A stretch of DNA of 64,000 nt from Dolomedes plantarius (Eukaryota; Arthropoda; Arachnida; Araneae; Dolomedidae), in assembly GCA_907164885.2 (NCBI GenBank), contig OU015490.1, forward strand, positions 223,057,054 to 223,121,053. Direction: 5' to 3'. The position numbers and the translations under genes were made by a program. Below are positions 22,932-33,977 of this stretch, piece by piece; position 1 is the first letter of the stretch; every line of letters starts with the position of its first letter. The notes below the pieces were generated by a model that was not told the origin of the DNA, searched no databases, and was given only the letters and a program-made list of their open reading frames with translations.

Positions 22932-23156
22932 TGTCTTTTAAGATAGACTATTTAGATGTGAGTAGACCATAAACATTGACGACGGACCAGTTGTTAGTAA
23001 TTAACAACGTTTTTATTAATCAAATGATTTTAAACAAAGTAAATGGGGAAATTTCCCGCTCGTGGAATGACATCCACACAAAGCAACGTTTTGGCTACTA
23101 CTGAAGTATTTCTGTCTACGTCATATCAGACGCCGCTTAGCGCATGCGCTCAGACA
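22932..23156 (-). repeat. BEL-2 5' LTR
   Basis: Same length as the 3' LTR and, by eye, two substitutions different (TCTTTTAAG against TCATTTAAG, and CGTTTTGG against CGATTTGG). Confidence 0.95.
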
Positions 23157-23161
23157 CCATC

Positions 23162-24458
23162 TTCCCGAAATATTTGATAATTCGATCATCAACCTACATC
23201 AAAAAGAACAATATATTTATCTGTTTAATTTATTCAACAGAAATATAACGGGCGTTTAAATTGCTACGACTCTGTCTGAAAAAAAAAATCTCTCCTGATA
23301 AAAGTATTCTGATTCTAACCAAGACATGTAGATATGTTACGTAATTTCATATATGATAGTAACGCAACCTTTGCTATCCTTTTAATTAATCCAGAAATTC
23401 ATTCGTAACGGATTAAATATAATTCTGCAAAGACTTTCATGTTTAGAATTCTCCCGAAAATAAATCCAAATAATTCCTGTCGCATAGCAACGTATTTTCA
23501 CTATATATGAAATTTTTCGTGTCTTATGAATTTGAATTGCGAAAGTAAATACTGTCTGGAACCCAAATTTCAGCTCCTTGTTTACAGCAAGAAAAGACTT
23601 CAACACTCAGATTTTTATTTTTTAAGGGGATAACCGGAAAGTTTTTTATTAAACTGCAACCGTTGGTATATTTTAAAGAGACGCCAAAAGATTAAATAAA
23701 TTAAAAATTTAAGTCAAATTCATATTTTTCTAGCGCCTAAAGATTTCATTTTGAAAAACTTTTCTTTTCAAATGTCTGGCGGAACTTTAAATGTCTCCTA
23801 AAAATATTTATAGTTTTAGGGTCCCATCAACTCTTTCTAAGATTTCTTTTACTCAAATTGCTAGGTATTTAAAGATATTTGACGGTGTTGCTTAAGTTCG
23901 CAGTCGTTATGACTTCAAGTGTCTGGGTATAGGAGATTATGCCGAGAAAACGGTAGAGTCAATTTTCCTAAAAGCCCACGTAGAATAACTTTCTTTTTGC
24001 CTGGACATTAAAGCATTTCAGAGAGGAGTCTCATGTTTCCCACAAAATTGAATGAGGGGCAAGGAAAATTGGGACGATGAGTTACATTCAGGTTTAATAC
24101 TTTATTTTATTAGACACTTGGAGTTGAGAATTAAGTTACGGAGACGGAACGCTATAAAAATAATGTTGAGAAATCTGCAAACTGCACTTGAAATGGCGTT
24201 TCTTTTGCATAGATAATCAGAAATTATTAAAGCTTTATAAGAAATGTCATAAGAACGCGTCATAAGCTTTTATTATTCTCATGAGGAATTTTGCCGTCAT
24301 GAAGTACAATATTGTTCCGTTTTCCTAGGTTCGTTAGGATTGAATAATATCTCTTCGGAAACTGCCCACAAAATAAAATTTATTACTCTGTGAATTCTTC
24401 AGGCGCATACACAAATTCAAACAGAAAACACATAACAACTGTCTTCTATACAGCAGAA
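23162..24458. other. A+T-rich DNA without recognisable features
   Basis: No coding motif, terminal repeat or known repeat was recognised on either strand. Only short random frames are present. Confidence 0.45.
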
Positions 24459-24463
24459 AACTC

Positions 24464-24707
24464 TGTTCTGGCAGATGCCAAAAATGTAGCAACCCGTCTA
24501 CGAAAGCGTCATACCAAAAATGTAGCAACCCTTGGAGGGACGCTCCCTGACCAGAGAGGGGGGAGGCAGTGTTGTTGTATAGCTCTGAGAGAAACAGAGT
24601 AAGAGAGCTAACTTTATTCATTAGAGAGAGGAATAAAGAAAATAAATACTATGAGAGTTAATTATTTGGTGTGAAATTTCTTGTGGAGTAGAGCCCAAGA
24701 TCTAACA
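24464..24707 (+). repeat. BEL-3 5' LTR
   Basis: Starts TGTTCTGGCAGATGCC and ends CCAAGATCTAACA. It holds two copies of ATACCAAAAATGTAGCAACC-like text, at about 24475-24495 and 24510-24530. GAATAAAG near 24631 may serve as the polyadenylation signal. Confidence 0.95.
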
Positions 24708-24713
24708 TTTTAT

Positions 24714-24735
24714 TGGTCCGTCCAGAGTCAGGAGC
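24714..24735 (+). other. BEL-3 primer-binding site
   Basis: TGGTCCGTCCAGAGTC lies six bases after the LTR and parallels the BEL-2 site. Confidence 0.6.
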
Positions 24736-24872
24736 AGCTACCCATGGATACATAACAGGAAGTTTTCTTTACGTAGTGCCTTTGTGTTATAGTGGAGAGA
24801 GAAACCGTTGGACTACGCGGGAAGCCATTAGAGAGTGAGTGACATTTTACTGTTGTTTATAGTGTAAGAGAT

Positions 24873-27800
24873 ATGTTTAAGAACGCTTTCAAGCAAGATT
24901 TAAGGCTTATTGCCACAGAGATAAATGAGAAAATAAATGACAAAATGACTGTCGCTGATTTAAATAATGTCATATCGAATAGTGAACTGTATAAAAATGA
25001 CCCAGAGCAAGTTATGAATATCGCGGACTCGATCATTGAAGAACGCAGAAGCGAAGAACAACGACAGATAACGTTAGAAAATATTAGGCTCGAAAGAGCT
25101 AAAGCAGAACTTGAGCTACAGAAATTAAAAGCCGAAAGTAGATCAGAAGTATCATCCGAGAAGGATGCTGAGTTGTGCAGTTTGGATGCGTTATTAAAAA
25201 GTATTCGAACACTAACACTGAAGTTACCAAGTAAAGCTGAAGGCTGGGGCTTATTCTTTTCTTCCCTAGAGAGGGCTTTCATAGCAAAAAGTGTTCCAAA
25301 TAAATATAAGGCCGAAATTCTTTTAAATTTAATGGGTGAGAAAGCCTCTAATATAATTATATATTTGAAAGACGAGGAAATTGGGGATTATGGAAAAGTA
25401 AAAGAATTAATTTTGAGGGAATTTGAGCCAACGCCACAAGCTTGTTTAGAGCAGTTTCGAAAAGCAACTCGTCAGCAAGGCGAGACTTGTGTTCAGTTTT
25501 CGTCACGTTTAGCAACTAGTTGGGAGTACTATTTAAAATTGAGAAAGGTCACAGATTTTAAGACTTTAAACCAACTAATTGTATCGGATAAAATATTCCA
25601 GACTCTAGATAAAGAGACCGCATCCCATATTAGCATAAGGGAAGCAGATGGTTGGTTTAACCCTTTAAAATTATCCCAGGAAGTCGATCTATATACAATT
25701 TCGCGAGGAAAACCGTCAGAGAATTATAATGCATCTCGTAGATACCCAAACTCAAAAAATGTGTCGAAAGTGTTTTTTTCTGATATGAAAAATTCTAAAT
25801 GCATATTATGCTCAGAATCCCACCCTTTGTATCGATGCACTAATTATAAACAACTATCAGTTAATGAGAGATTAAATGTTGTTAAAAATAATAAATTATG
25901 TTTTAATTGTCTTGCTCAGCATAAAATTGCGCTATGTAAATCAAAATACAGGTGTAGTTATTGTCTAAAATCACATCACTACACGCTTTGTTTTTCTCAA
26001 GAGAAAATTGCAGACCAGTCTGACAAAAAGAATGAGTTTAGAGCGGACTATGTTGGGAACCAAGAGACTCGCAATTCTTCCAATGAAGGGCAAAATCTTT
26101 CGCCGTTCTCGGCAGAGTTTATACCATCAACAAGCAGTGAGTTACCTAATAAATTATTTACAACGAGAAGTGATGACAGCTGTAAAATTGTTTTACTGAG
26201 TACAATTAACTGTTTTATTAAGGATGAGAGGGGTAATACTCAAAAATTGCGATGCTTGATGGATTCGGGATCAATGTGTAACTTGATCACCCTTTCATGC
26301 GCCGAAAGGCTAGGATTAAGGAAAGAAAAAATAAATAGAGTTTTGTCAGGTTTAAATGATATTTCGATGAATGTGAAGTCAAAAGCTAATGCAACGTTAA
26401 CGAATGCAGATATGAGTTTCCAAACAAATCTAGATCTTTTAATCGTACCGCGAATAACGGATTCATTCGTACCTTCGGAACGCCTGAATGTAAACAAACA
26501 GGGATTTAACAAAATAAAACTAGCAGATGAAAATTTTGATGTACCTGGTAGCATAGATGCATTATTAGGAGCTGGAATATTCTACGAGAGTTTAATTCCT
26601 GGTCAAATACATCCCTTAGACACTAAATTAATTTTGCAAAATTCAGTCTTTGGATATATTGTTAGTGGAAATGTACTAGCTTCTAATGTAAATAAGATAC
26701 ACTGTGGGCTTGTTAAAGATAGCGTTGATTTAGATAAATTATTGAGAGGTTTTTGGGAAATTGAGAATATCGAATCAGAGCCGATAAAAAATAAAGAAAC
26801 TGTAATTTGTGAGGAGCACTTTTTGGAAAGCCATACGAGAGATGAAACAGGGAAATATATAGTGAAAATGCCCCTAAAAGAAAATCCAGCGTGCTTAGGC
26901 AGATCTAGAGCCATTGCTGTTAGAAGACTTAATTCATTATGGAATAAACTGAAATTAGAGCCTTCTTATTTAGAGTTGTATAAGAACTTTTTGGCCGAGT
27001 ACAAAGCAATGGGTCATATGACTGAGGTTACAGATAATGAAGAAGAGGGTATGTATTTTATACCCCATTTAGGCGTATATCGTCCAGAGAGTAATACTAC
27101 ACCACTTCGGGTAGTTTTTAATGCTTCTTCTGTAACAACCAGCGGAACTTCGTTAAATTCTCTACAATATAATGGAGGGGTGCCGCAAGATGACCTCCTT
27201 TCGATAATGATTCGATTCAGAACTCACATTTTTGCATTCACTGCGGACGTTCAGAAGATGTACCGCATGATATGGATTCATCCAGATCAGAGGAGGTTAC
27301 AACGAATCGTGTGGAAAGAGGGAATATATGAACCCATAAAAACCTACGAGTTAAACACAGTCACGTACGGCACCACTAGCGCTTCATTCTTGGCTACGCG
27401 AACGTTGAAACAACTAGCTATAGATGAAGCCCACCACTTTCCATTAGCAGCTCAGGTCGTGGTGAGAGACATGTATATAGATGATATACTTAGTGGTGCA
27501 AGAACTTTGAATGAGGCAGAAGAGCTTCAAAAACAATTAGTGGGAATGTTCAAAAAGGCAGGAATGTCTTTACATAAATGGTGCAGTAATGATAAAACAC
27601 TTGTACAACGCAATGAAGAAAATTATACTTTTTCGAATCCCGAGGAAACCAAAACACTAGGAGTTTTTTGGAATCAAAGTGTTGATTGTTTTGCATTTCA
27701 CGTAAAACCTGATTTGAAATCTTCCTATAGTAAAAGAGATGTTCTTTCCACGATTGCAAGACTGTTTGACCCTCTGGGCCTGTTAGGACCGGTTATAACT

Positions 27801-29246
27801 AAAGCAAAAATAATGCTTCAGAAGCTTTGGCTATTAAAAATTGACTGGGTTGACTTACTGCCATCAAAGGAAGAACAAGAGTGGAAGAAGTTTATTGAGT
27901 CGCTGCAACATCTAAACAGCTTAACAATTGGTCGGTGCATTTTACAGGAAAATCCTGCAGTGATAGAATTGCATGGGTTCTCTGATGCATCGGAAGTAGC
28001 TTACGGTGCGGCTGTTTATTGTAAATCAATAACAAATGAGGGAAAAATCCAAGTGCACCTAATTTCGAGTAAATCTCGTGTATCACCCATAAAGAGAACA
28101 ACCATACCAAGGTTGGAACTTTGTGCAGCCTTATTATTAGCTAAGCTAATTCGAAAGATTAAATCTTCGATACAATGTGAGATACAGCGTACTTTCTTAT
28201 GGTGCGATTCTATGATTGTCCTATCATGGATAAACAAAGAACCCTATCATCTTAAAACATTTGTTGCGAACCGTATTTCAAGAATACAAGAACTGACCGA
28301 CATGTCGCAGTGGCGTCATGTACCATCCGACGAGAACCCAGCGGATTTAATATCCAGAGGAATGAACCCCCAAGAGTTATCTGATTGTTCACTTTGGTGG
28401 AGTGGACCTGAATACCTGACAACCAACGAGTATCCCAATACACCAGTTCCAGAGGCAGTTATAAAAGATGACCATACACCAGAGCTGAAAATTCATTGTG
28501 ACTCTAATGTGGTTAATTTAAACATAACTACTAACAATTTTGTGAATGACTTACTAAATATTAGTAACAAGTACTTAAAAATCCTTCGGGTATTGAGTTT
28601 TATTTTCAGGTTTGTGGAAAACTGCAAAGTAATAGACCGCAAGACTGGGCCATTGGACACAGCAGAACTGGAAAAAGCTCAGTTATATCTGGTAAAGTTA
28701 GTACAGCATCAGACCTTCAGAGATGAGCTAACCAATGTAAAGGGCTCTAAGACCAGCCCTCTTAACAATCTAAACCCCTTTGTTGATAAGGATGGTATTT
28801 TAAGGGTAGGAGGCAGACTGAGTAATAGTAATTTACCCCATGAGAAAAAGTTCCCAATTTTGTTGCCAACCAAGCATAAATTAACAGAGTTAATTGTTAA
28901 ATATTTTCACATAAAGTATTTGCATTCAGGGCCTCAAGCTTTACTGTATCAAATTAGGCAGCAGTTTTGGATAATTAATGGGCGAAGCATATGTAGGAGA
29001 ATTGTACATGGTTGCATTACCTGCTTTAAGGCTAAGCCACAGGTAATGGATCAGTTGATGGCCGATTTGCCTAGAGAAAGAGTCAGGCAAACCTTTCCCT
29101 TCAATATTACAGGGGCAGATTTTTGCGGCCCTTTCTGTGTTAAGTATAAGAGTCAAAGGAAAGGTATCTATCATAAAGTTTATGTATGCATATTTATTTG
29201 CTTTGTGACTAAGGCATTTGCAACAGAGAAACAAGTGGAAATTTGA
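24873..29246 (+). CDS. BEL-3 gag-pol polyprotein, truncated in integrase
   Basis: The 1457-residue frame starts at ATG 24873. The N-terminus (1-110) is a charged helical segment rich in Glu, Arg and Lys. It is followed by a Gag domain with REFEPTPQACLEQFRKATRQ (about 190-210), unlike the DUF1759 Gag of BEL-1 and BEL-2. Cys/His clusters (CILCSESHPLYRC, CFNCLAQHKIALC, CSYCLKSHH) come next. The aspartic protease carries MDSGSM (D464), the reverse transcriptase YIDD (Y868), and RNase H FSDAS (D1038) plus WCDS. The integrase zinc-binding part (HGCITCF) and its first catalytic Asp in GADFCGPF (D1416) are present. The frame then runs out of register at about 29216 and stops after 9 foreign residues. 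Protease, RT and RNase H look intact; integrase does not. Confidence 0.93.
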   Translation: MFKNAFKQDLRLIATEINEKINDKMTVADLNNVISNSELYKNDPEQVMNIADSIIEERRSEEQRQITLENIRLERAKAELELQKLKAESRSEVSSEKDAELCSLDALLKSIRTLTLKLPSKAEGWGLFFSSLERAFIAKSVPNKYKAEILLNLMGEKASNIIIYLKDEEIGDYGKVKELILREFEPTPQACLEQFRKATRQQGETCVQFSSRLATSWEYYLKLRKVTDFKTLNQLIVSDKIFQTLDKETASHISIREADGWFNPLKLSQEVDLYTISRGKPSENYNASRRYPNSKNVSKVFFSDMKNSKCILCSESHPLYRCTNYKQLSVNERLNVVKNNKLCFNCLAQHKIALCKSKYRCSYCLKSHHYTLCFSQEKIADQSDKKNEFRADYVGNQETRNSSNEGQNLSPFSAEFIPSTSSELPNKLFTTRSDDSCKIVLLSTINCFIKDERGNTQKLRCLMDSGSMCNLITLSCAERLGLRKEKINRVLSGLNDISMNVKSKANATLTNADMSFQTNLDLLIVPRITDSFVPSERLNVNKQGFNKIKLADENFDVPGSIDALLGAGIFYESLIPGQIHPLDTKLILQNSVFGYIVSGNVLASNVNKIHCGLVKDSVDLDKLLRGFWEIENIESEPIKNKETVICEEHFLESHTRDETGKYIVKMPLKENPACLGRSRAIAVRRLNSLWNKLKLEPSYLELYKNFLAEYKAMGHMTEVTDNEEEGMYFIPHLGVYRPESNTTPLRVVFNASSVTTSGTSLNSLQYNGGVPQDDLLSIMIRFRTHIFAFTADVQKMYRMIWIHPDQRRLQRIVWKEGIYEPIKTYELNTVTYGTTSASFLATRTLKQLAIDEAHHFPLAAQVVVRDMYIDDILSGARTLNEAEELQKQLVGMFKKAGMSLHKWCSNDKTLVQRNEENYTFSNPEETKTLGVFWNQSVDCFAFHVKPDLKSSYSKRDVLSTIARLFDPLGLLGPVITKAKIMLQKLWLLKIDWVDLLPSKEEQEWKKFIESLQHLNSLTIGRCILQENPAVIELHGFSDASEVAYGAAVYCKSITNEGKIQVHLISSKSRVSPIKRTTIPRLELCAALLLAKLIRKIKSSIQCEIQRTFLWCDSMIVLSWINKEPYHLKTFVANRISRIQELTDMSQWRHVPSDENPADLISRGMNPQELSDCSLWWSGPEYLTTNEYPNTPVPEAVIKDDHTPELKIHCDSNVVNLNITTNNFVNDLLNISNKYLKILRVLSFIFRFVENCKVIDRKTGPLDTAELEKAQLYLVKLVQHQTFRDELTNVKGSKTSPLNNLNPFVDKDGILRVGGRLSNSNLPHEKKFPILLPTKHKLTELIVKYFHIKYLHSGPQALLYQIRQQFWIINGRSICRRIVHGCITCFKAKPQVMDQLMADLPRERVRQTFPFNITGADFCGPFCVKYKSQRKGIYHKVYVCIFICFVTKAFATEKQVEI

Positions 29247-29442
29247 GAAAGATAATGCAAAGGTAGGAGACTTGGTAGTTGTTAAGGAGGATAACTTACC
29301 ACCGTGTCAATGGTCTTTAGGAAGAATTTGTGAGATTTATCCTGGAAAAGACTCAAAGGTTAGAGTTGTCAAAGTTAAAACCGCATTGGGTGAATACAAG
29401 CGCCCAATTTCGAAGTTATGTCTCCTACCCATGATTGAATAA
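29218..29442 (+). pseudogene. BEL-3 residual C-terminus of pol
   Basis: This frame gives QQRNKWKFEKDNAKVGDLVV and ends LCLLPMIE, matching the DUF5641-like ends of BEL-1 and BEL-2. It lies in a different frame from the upstream polyprotein, overlapping it by 29 bp, because the intervening deletion is not a multiple of three. It has no start of its own. Confidence 0.85.
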
Positions 29443-29601
29443 TTAATTAATTTGTTTTTTTTAATCGTATTATTGTTTAAGAGCTATCATGTGATTTCAT
29501 TTTTATATTGTATTTGCATTTGTGTTATTGAATATTGGACTTTTGTATCTAATCCAGTCCATTAAGTGTATGTAATCTACCTTTCTTGAATGTTTAAAAA
29601 C

Positions 29602-29620
29602 ATTGCAAGGCGTGGCGGTA
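29602..29620 (+). other. BEL-3 plus-strand priming tract
   Basis: ATTGCAAGGCGTGGCGGTA before the 3' LTR is a variant of the module seen in BEL-1 and BEL-2. Confidence 0.5.
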
Positions 29621-29864
29621 TGTTCTGGCAGATGCCAAAAATGTAGCAACCCGTCTACGAAAGCGTCATACCAAAAATGTAGCAACCCTTGGAGGGACGC
29701 TCCCTGACCAGAGAGGGGGGAGGCAGTGTTGTTGTATAGCTCTGAGAGAAACAGAGTAAGAGAGCTAACTTTATTCATTAGAGAGAGGAATAAAGAAAAT
29801 AAATACTATGAGAGTTAATTATTTGGTGTGAAATTTCTTGTGGAGTAGAGCCCAAGATCTAACA
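29621..29864 (+). repeat. BEL-3 3' LTR
   Basis: Identical to the 5' LTR as far as I can compare by eye, and followed by AACTC. Confidence 0.95.
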
Positions 29865-29869
29865 AACTC

Positions 29870-31330
29870 TAAAAACACAAGTTAGGATAACAGAGTCTTC
29901 AATACAACACACGCCTAACGCACTTTCACCACATTCAATTCTCATTAGAAAAGAGTTCCAATGCCAATGTCAGGCATATTTATAGACTTCCAAAGAGACC
30001 CTATCGGTCGCTAACCCCTCAGAAGTATGCAAGATTATAAATTTGAACTATATAAGGCTGAGGGAGAATTCATCAGAATGGAGTGAGGCAAAAAGGATAA
30101 CCAGACTCCAAATAAAACAGCCATCCCTTATCCTGGTTAATATTTATTCATTATCCAATCGTCCATTAGACGGACGCCATGCTCGGTGGTTCTAACAAAG
30201 AGAATGCTGAACACTGCTAGAAAATTGCTTAAGACAAAGCAATGTTGAAAGTACATTAAAAACATGGACGACTAACGCCCTCTACACATGAAAAGCACAA
30301 CTAATTTCTGCTACACGGAGTCTTGTAGCGTATGGAGTATCTTCTCTTTTCTCATCAGCAAAATATTTTTTAGAGTAAAAGTTTTTCTGTTTCCAGGAGC
30401 AGCATTGCTTCTGAAGCAATACTGTTGTGTCGTGTAGACTGATATTGTTTGATAGGAGCTTAAGAAGTATGCAAGAGAATTCTAGCTAACATTGGATGTA
30501 TTACAAAAGCCTTATTACCTTCAGCTTCATATTCTGCAGCAACAAAATAACTATCGATATATCTGGTAACACGCTCAGTCTGATATTTTATTATTTTAAT
30601 CTCAGTCATCAGAGATTAAATTCAAGTAGTAATCTTTTGAACAACATAAACTCCACTAGACCGCAGATCTTTTACATTGTTAGGAATTTGTAAAAAGAAT
30701 TAAGTCATAAATAGATAAAAGAAATTAAAAAAAATAACTTTTAAACTGTTGAAAAATTGTGTTTATTATTCTCAAGATATTAAATATTTGAAATTTGAAT
30801 TTTTACAAATTAAAAAGATACATTTAACAATAAGCTGGTGGATTGCAAGGAAAAGCCTCCCAGTAGAGTGTGTGGTTAAAAGTTAATTCAACTTATTCAT
30901 TTTTTTCCTCCTTGCTGTACACTTAGACAATTCTAAGATTTCTAACAAAATTTAATAATGCAATAATTTATATATTTGTTAGCACTTTCAAACTAATTTA
31001 GAATTACTTATCCGTCAGTATGAACATATGAAAAACTACAAATGTTCATGCGAGTCCCAATTTTTTTTTTAAAGGAGAAACTTAATTTTTTTATCAGATA
31101 CGTCTTTTGGGTGCATTTAGTAATAGGCATAAAACCAAATAGAGAAAATATTAGCAAAACGAAAAGTTTATAAGATTTGTTAAAACCAAGAAAAACTGTA
31201 AACTCATACATTTTCTCCCTATTAAAAGTATAAGATACCTTTTGAATTCTAGCATTATTGGCGGCTAGCAGTGCAGTACGAATTTAATGAAGGGTAAATA
31301 TTTTTGGGCTAACCATATTGTCTTGGGGAG
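29870..31330. other. A+T-rich DNA without recognisable features
   Basis: No coding motif or bounded repeat recognised. Small frames (for example around 30496-30693) have no family resemblance that I can see. Confidence 0.4.
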
Positions 31331-32096
31331 AGGTCACTTTTACGAGCCTTTAAAATTATCATTTTTAGACCTATATTCGATTGTATGTACTACTCAGGAT
31401 TTTTCCTTCATTTACATGAAATTTTTTGAGTAACTACCTATAATACTGTTTATTATATATGCAATATTTTAAGGTAATTAAAAAAATATTTTTTTATGCA
31501 TAAAAAGGGAATAACTTTTTTTAAATCGAGCATTTTGCAGTCAACTACTTTGCGCATTCTGTCAAAATAAATTATTAAGGTACAGTAATAATTGTTTACT
31601 ATATATAATTACAATACCTCAGGCAACAATATGCACCAACATTATTCTAAAATATATTAAAACATTTTAGTACGTGCTATTTTTAATTAGAAATTTCAAA
31701 AATGACTGAGTAAAAGCTTATAAGAAATTTCTTTAAAAAAATTAAAATATGTTAAGGTTAAAAAACGTTGGTGGATTTTTTTACCTGAAGTATTGTAATC
31801 ACATATAGTAAACAATTATTACTGTACCTTAATAATTTATTTTGACAGAATGCGGACAGTAGTTGACTGCAAAATGCTCGATTTAAAAAAAATTATTACC
31901 TTTCTATGCATAAAATAATTTTTTTAATTACCTTGAAATATTGCATATATAATAAACAGTATTATTGCATATATAGTAAACAGTATTATAGGCAGTTACT
32001 CAAAAAATTTCATGTAAATGAAGCAAAAATCATGAGTAGTACATACAATCGAACATAGGTCTAAAAATGATACTTTTAAAGGTACGTCAAAGCGAC
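31331..32096. repeat. Large inverted repeat (foldback), arms about 315 bp
   Basis: The left arm (about 31331-31645) and right arm (about 31760-32096) are reverse complements with only scattered differences. Examples are AAATCGAGCATTTTGCAGTC, ATTCTGTCAAAATAAATT and CGATTGTATGTACTACTCA. The spacer is about 115 bp. The right arm has an extra duplicated segment (GCATATATAATAAACAGTATT, then GCATATATAGTAAACAGTATT at about 31943-31993). It may be a foldback or non-autonomous DNA transposon; no clear target duplication was found. Confidence 0.82.
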
Positions 32097-33390
32097 CACC
32101 CCCTTTAATGGGGAGAGATTGTTTACTTTCTGGGGAAGTACCTTGACCTTGTAATAACCTTTTTTTAAAACTGTTTATTGTTTATTTTATATCTGAGAAT
32201 GGTCTGATCCTCCCAAGGAAACTACGTAGTTTCTCACTTTTTAGATCTAGGATAAAACTGAACAGTGCTTTTCAGGCAATTACAAACGAAGATATACTTT
32301 CTGAGCTACAAAAATTTAACTTTATCATCAATTTGGAACTAATCAAATGATTTTGGATAGACATTAATTGATCGAATTCCATTGGATCAAATGTAAAATA
32401 AGATTTTAGAAGTTACTATGCTTTATATTTTGTCTAAATTTTACATGTCTTTCAACTTAAAAAAACATTTTTTAATTATATATTTCTTTTCATTTGAAAG
32501 TGTATAATAAATATAGTTTCTTTTAATATAAGTACTGTAATAAAATAAAGGATCTACATATATAGGTTAGAAAAGCTGAATATACAAAAAAGCCTGAAAC
32601 AGCAAATTAATTTTTGTTGAACTTTGAATGTTATTTTTGACCTACACCATAAAATATTCTATCTCAGAAATTAGAAATTCTTAAAATCATTGTCAAAGAT
32701 TCTTAAAATAATATGGTTTTCATATAAAATGAAGTAAAATCTATATACATTAGCTATCTATATACATTATTTTTAGGTGATTTTTTACGACCATCCCTTT
32801 TTCTTCCTTCATACTTAACCAAAATCGATAAATGAGGTACCATTTTAAAGATTAAGATCTCCATTTCTGACGAATTGTCACTTTAGGATTACACATTCTA
32901 TTGTTTGTTTAAAAATCGAAGTATACACATTATAAACACTTTTCGTCCGCTAGTTAGCGTGCGCGCTAGCTTTATATTTCCCATTCTTGCTCACTGAACT
33001 TTAAAATTTAAAAAAACGTCTGATTTTATTATCCTTCTGTGAATAAATTAATAAGTTTCTTTCTTGATAACACCCGCGTAGGAGTACATTGTTCTTTTTG
33101 CGGTGAAAAACAACTTGTTTGTACTAAAATATATTTTCTTTTCCCCCTGTAGAACATTTTATGAGTGATATTTTCATTTGGTATGCCTTTTTAGAGCTAA
33201 ATTTTATTTTTTCGATTCTATGTACACGATTGAATTGCAGAAGAAAAAATTGTACGACGTTATCGAGAGAGCTTCTAATTTGTCATATTTAAAGGATAAT
33301 CAAAATAAAGGTCTAACCATGTAGATGTGAAAGTCGAAAAAAAATTGAGATTGGGGCAATGGCTGGTACGTGGCGGATTGGCTAATTTAT
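32097..33390. other. A+T-rich DNA, no gene seen
   Basis: No protein motif. The part after about 33200 may be the interior of a short non-autonomous Helitron whose 3' end is at 33432. Confidence 0.35.
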
Positions 33391-33401
33391 CGTATTTTAT
33401 T

Positions 33402-33432
33402 CGCGTGTGAAAGTTTAGCACGGGTCACCTAG
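33402..33432 (+). mobile_element. Possible Helitron 3' terminus
   Basis: The text GCGTGTGAAAGTTTAGCACG can form a weak hairpin, and it is followed by GGTCACCTAG and then a T. Helitrons end in a short hairpin followed by CTRR next to a host T. The stem is short (about 4 bp) and no 5' end was located, so this is tentative. Confidence 0.35.
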
Positions 33433-33433
33433 T

Positions 33434-33975
33434 ATTCCATTATGTTAATTAAAAAAAGTTTAATATGAAAAAACATGATACGGTCGCCAAACTGGGGCGC
33501 TTATGGCGCCAATATTGTTTTGTTGTCACTGCTGCAAATTTCTGACGCGTTTATCATGTGATTATTTCGTGACGCATTTATCACATGATTTGGTCGTTGA
33601 TTTATCATGACAAATTAGAAGAAACTTGCTATGTGGCACAATTTTAAATGCGGCGCTTCGTGATGTTGTGTTGTGTCTTATATAGTGTAGCTTATAGCAA
33701 AATGGATGACATGATTGAATTGAGTTTGTTGTTTAAGATGGATTTTATGGGAAACTTTATTTGTGAAATAGATTTTTGTATGGAGAATGGCTATCTGAGC
33801 GAAGCGAAGATGCCATTTACGCCTACGAGTTTATGCAGCCATTGAAACGTTTTTTACTGATTGCCACATCCAGCATATTCGTGGCGAGCCGGTTGTTGAC
33901 TTGTAACAAGTAAATATATTACAAGTAAACACACAAAAAAATATGATAAATTAATTTTTTACTCCCAAATTAATA
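33434..33975. other. Spacer with one small unrecognised frame
   Basis: A 65-codon frame at 33648-33845 starts with a hydrophobic stretch, but it has no relative that I recognise, and it is no longer than chance frames here. Confidence 0.3.
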
Positions 33976-33977
33976 TA

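Larger units (their letters stand above)
17215..23156 (-). mobile_element. BEL/Pao LTR retrotransposon BEL-2 (nearly intact)
   Basis: Two 225-bp LTRs (17215-17439 and 22932-23156) are flanked by the duplication CCATC (17210-17214, 23157-23161). By eye they differ at two positions, so the insertion is young. The internal region holds one gag-pol gene on the minus strand with a single visible disabling break. The element is 5942 bp, normal for the superfamily. Confidence 0.95.
24464..29864 (+). mobile_element. BEL/Pao LTR retrotransposon BEL-3 (very young, integrase deleted)
   Basis: Two 244-bp LTRs (24464-24707 and 29621-29864) look identical and are flanked by AACTC (24459-24463, 29865-29869). 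One very long frame encodes gag to the start of integrase. About 0.6 kb covering the integrase catalytic core is missing relative to BEL-1 and BEL-2. Identical LTRs mean the insertion is recent. Confidence 0.95.

Noticed and set aside
33648..33845. 65-codon frame with a signal-peptide-like start
   Set aside because: No recognisable relatives, no splice context, and length within chance for this DNA.
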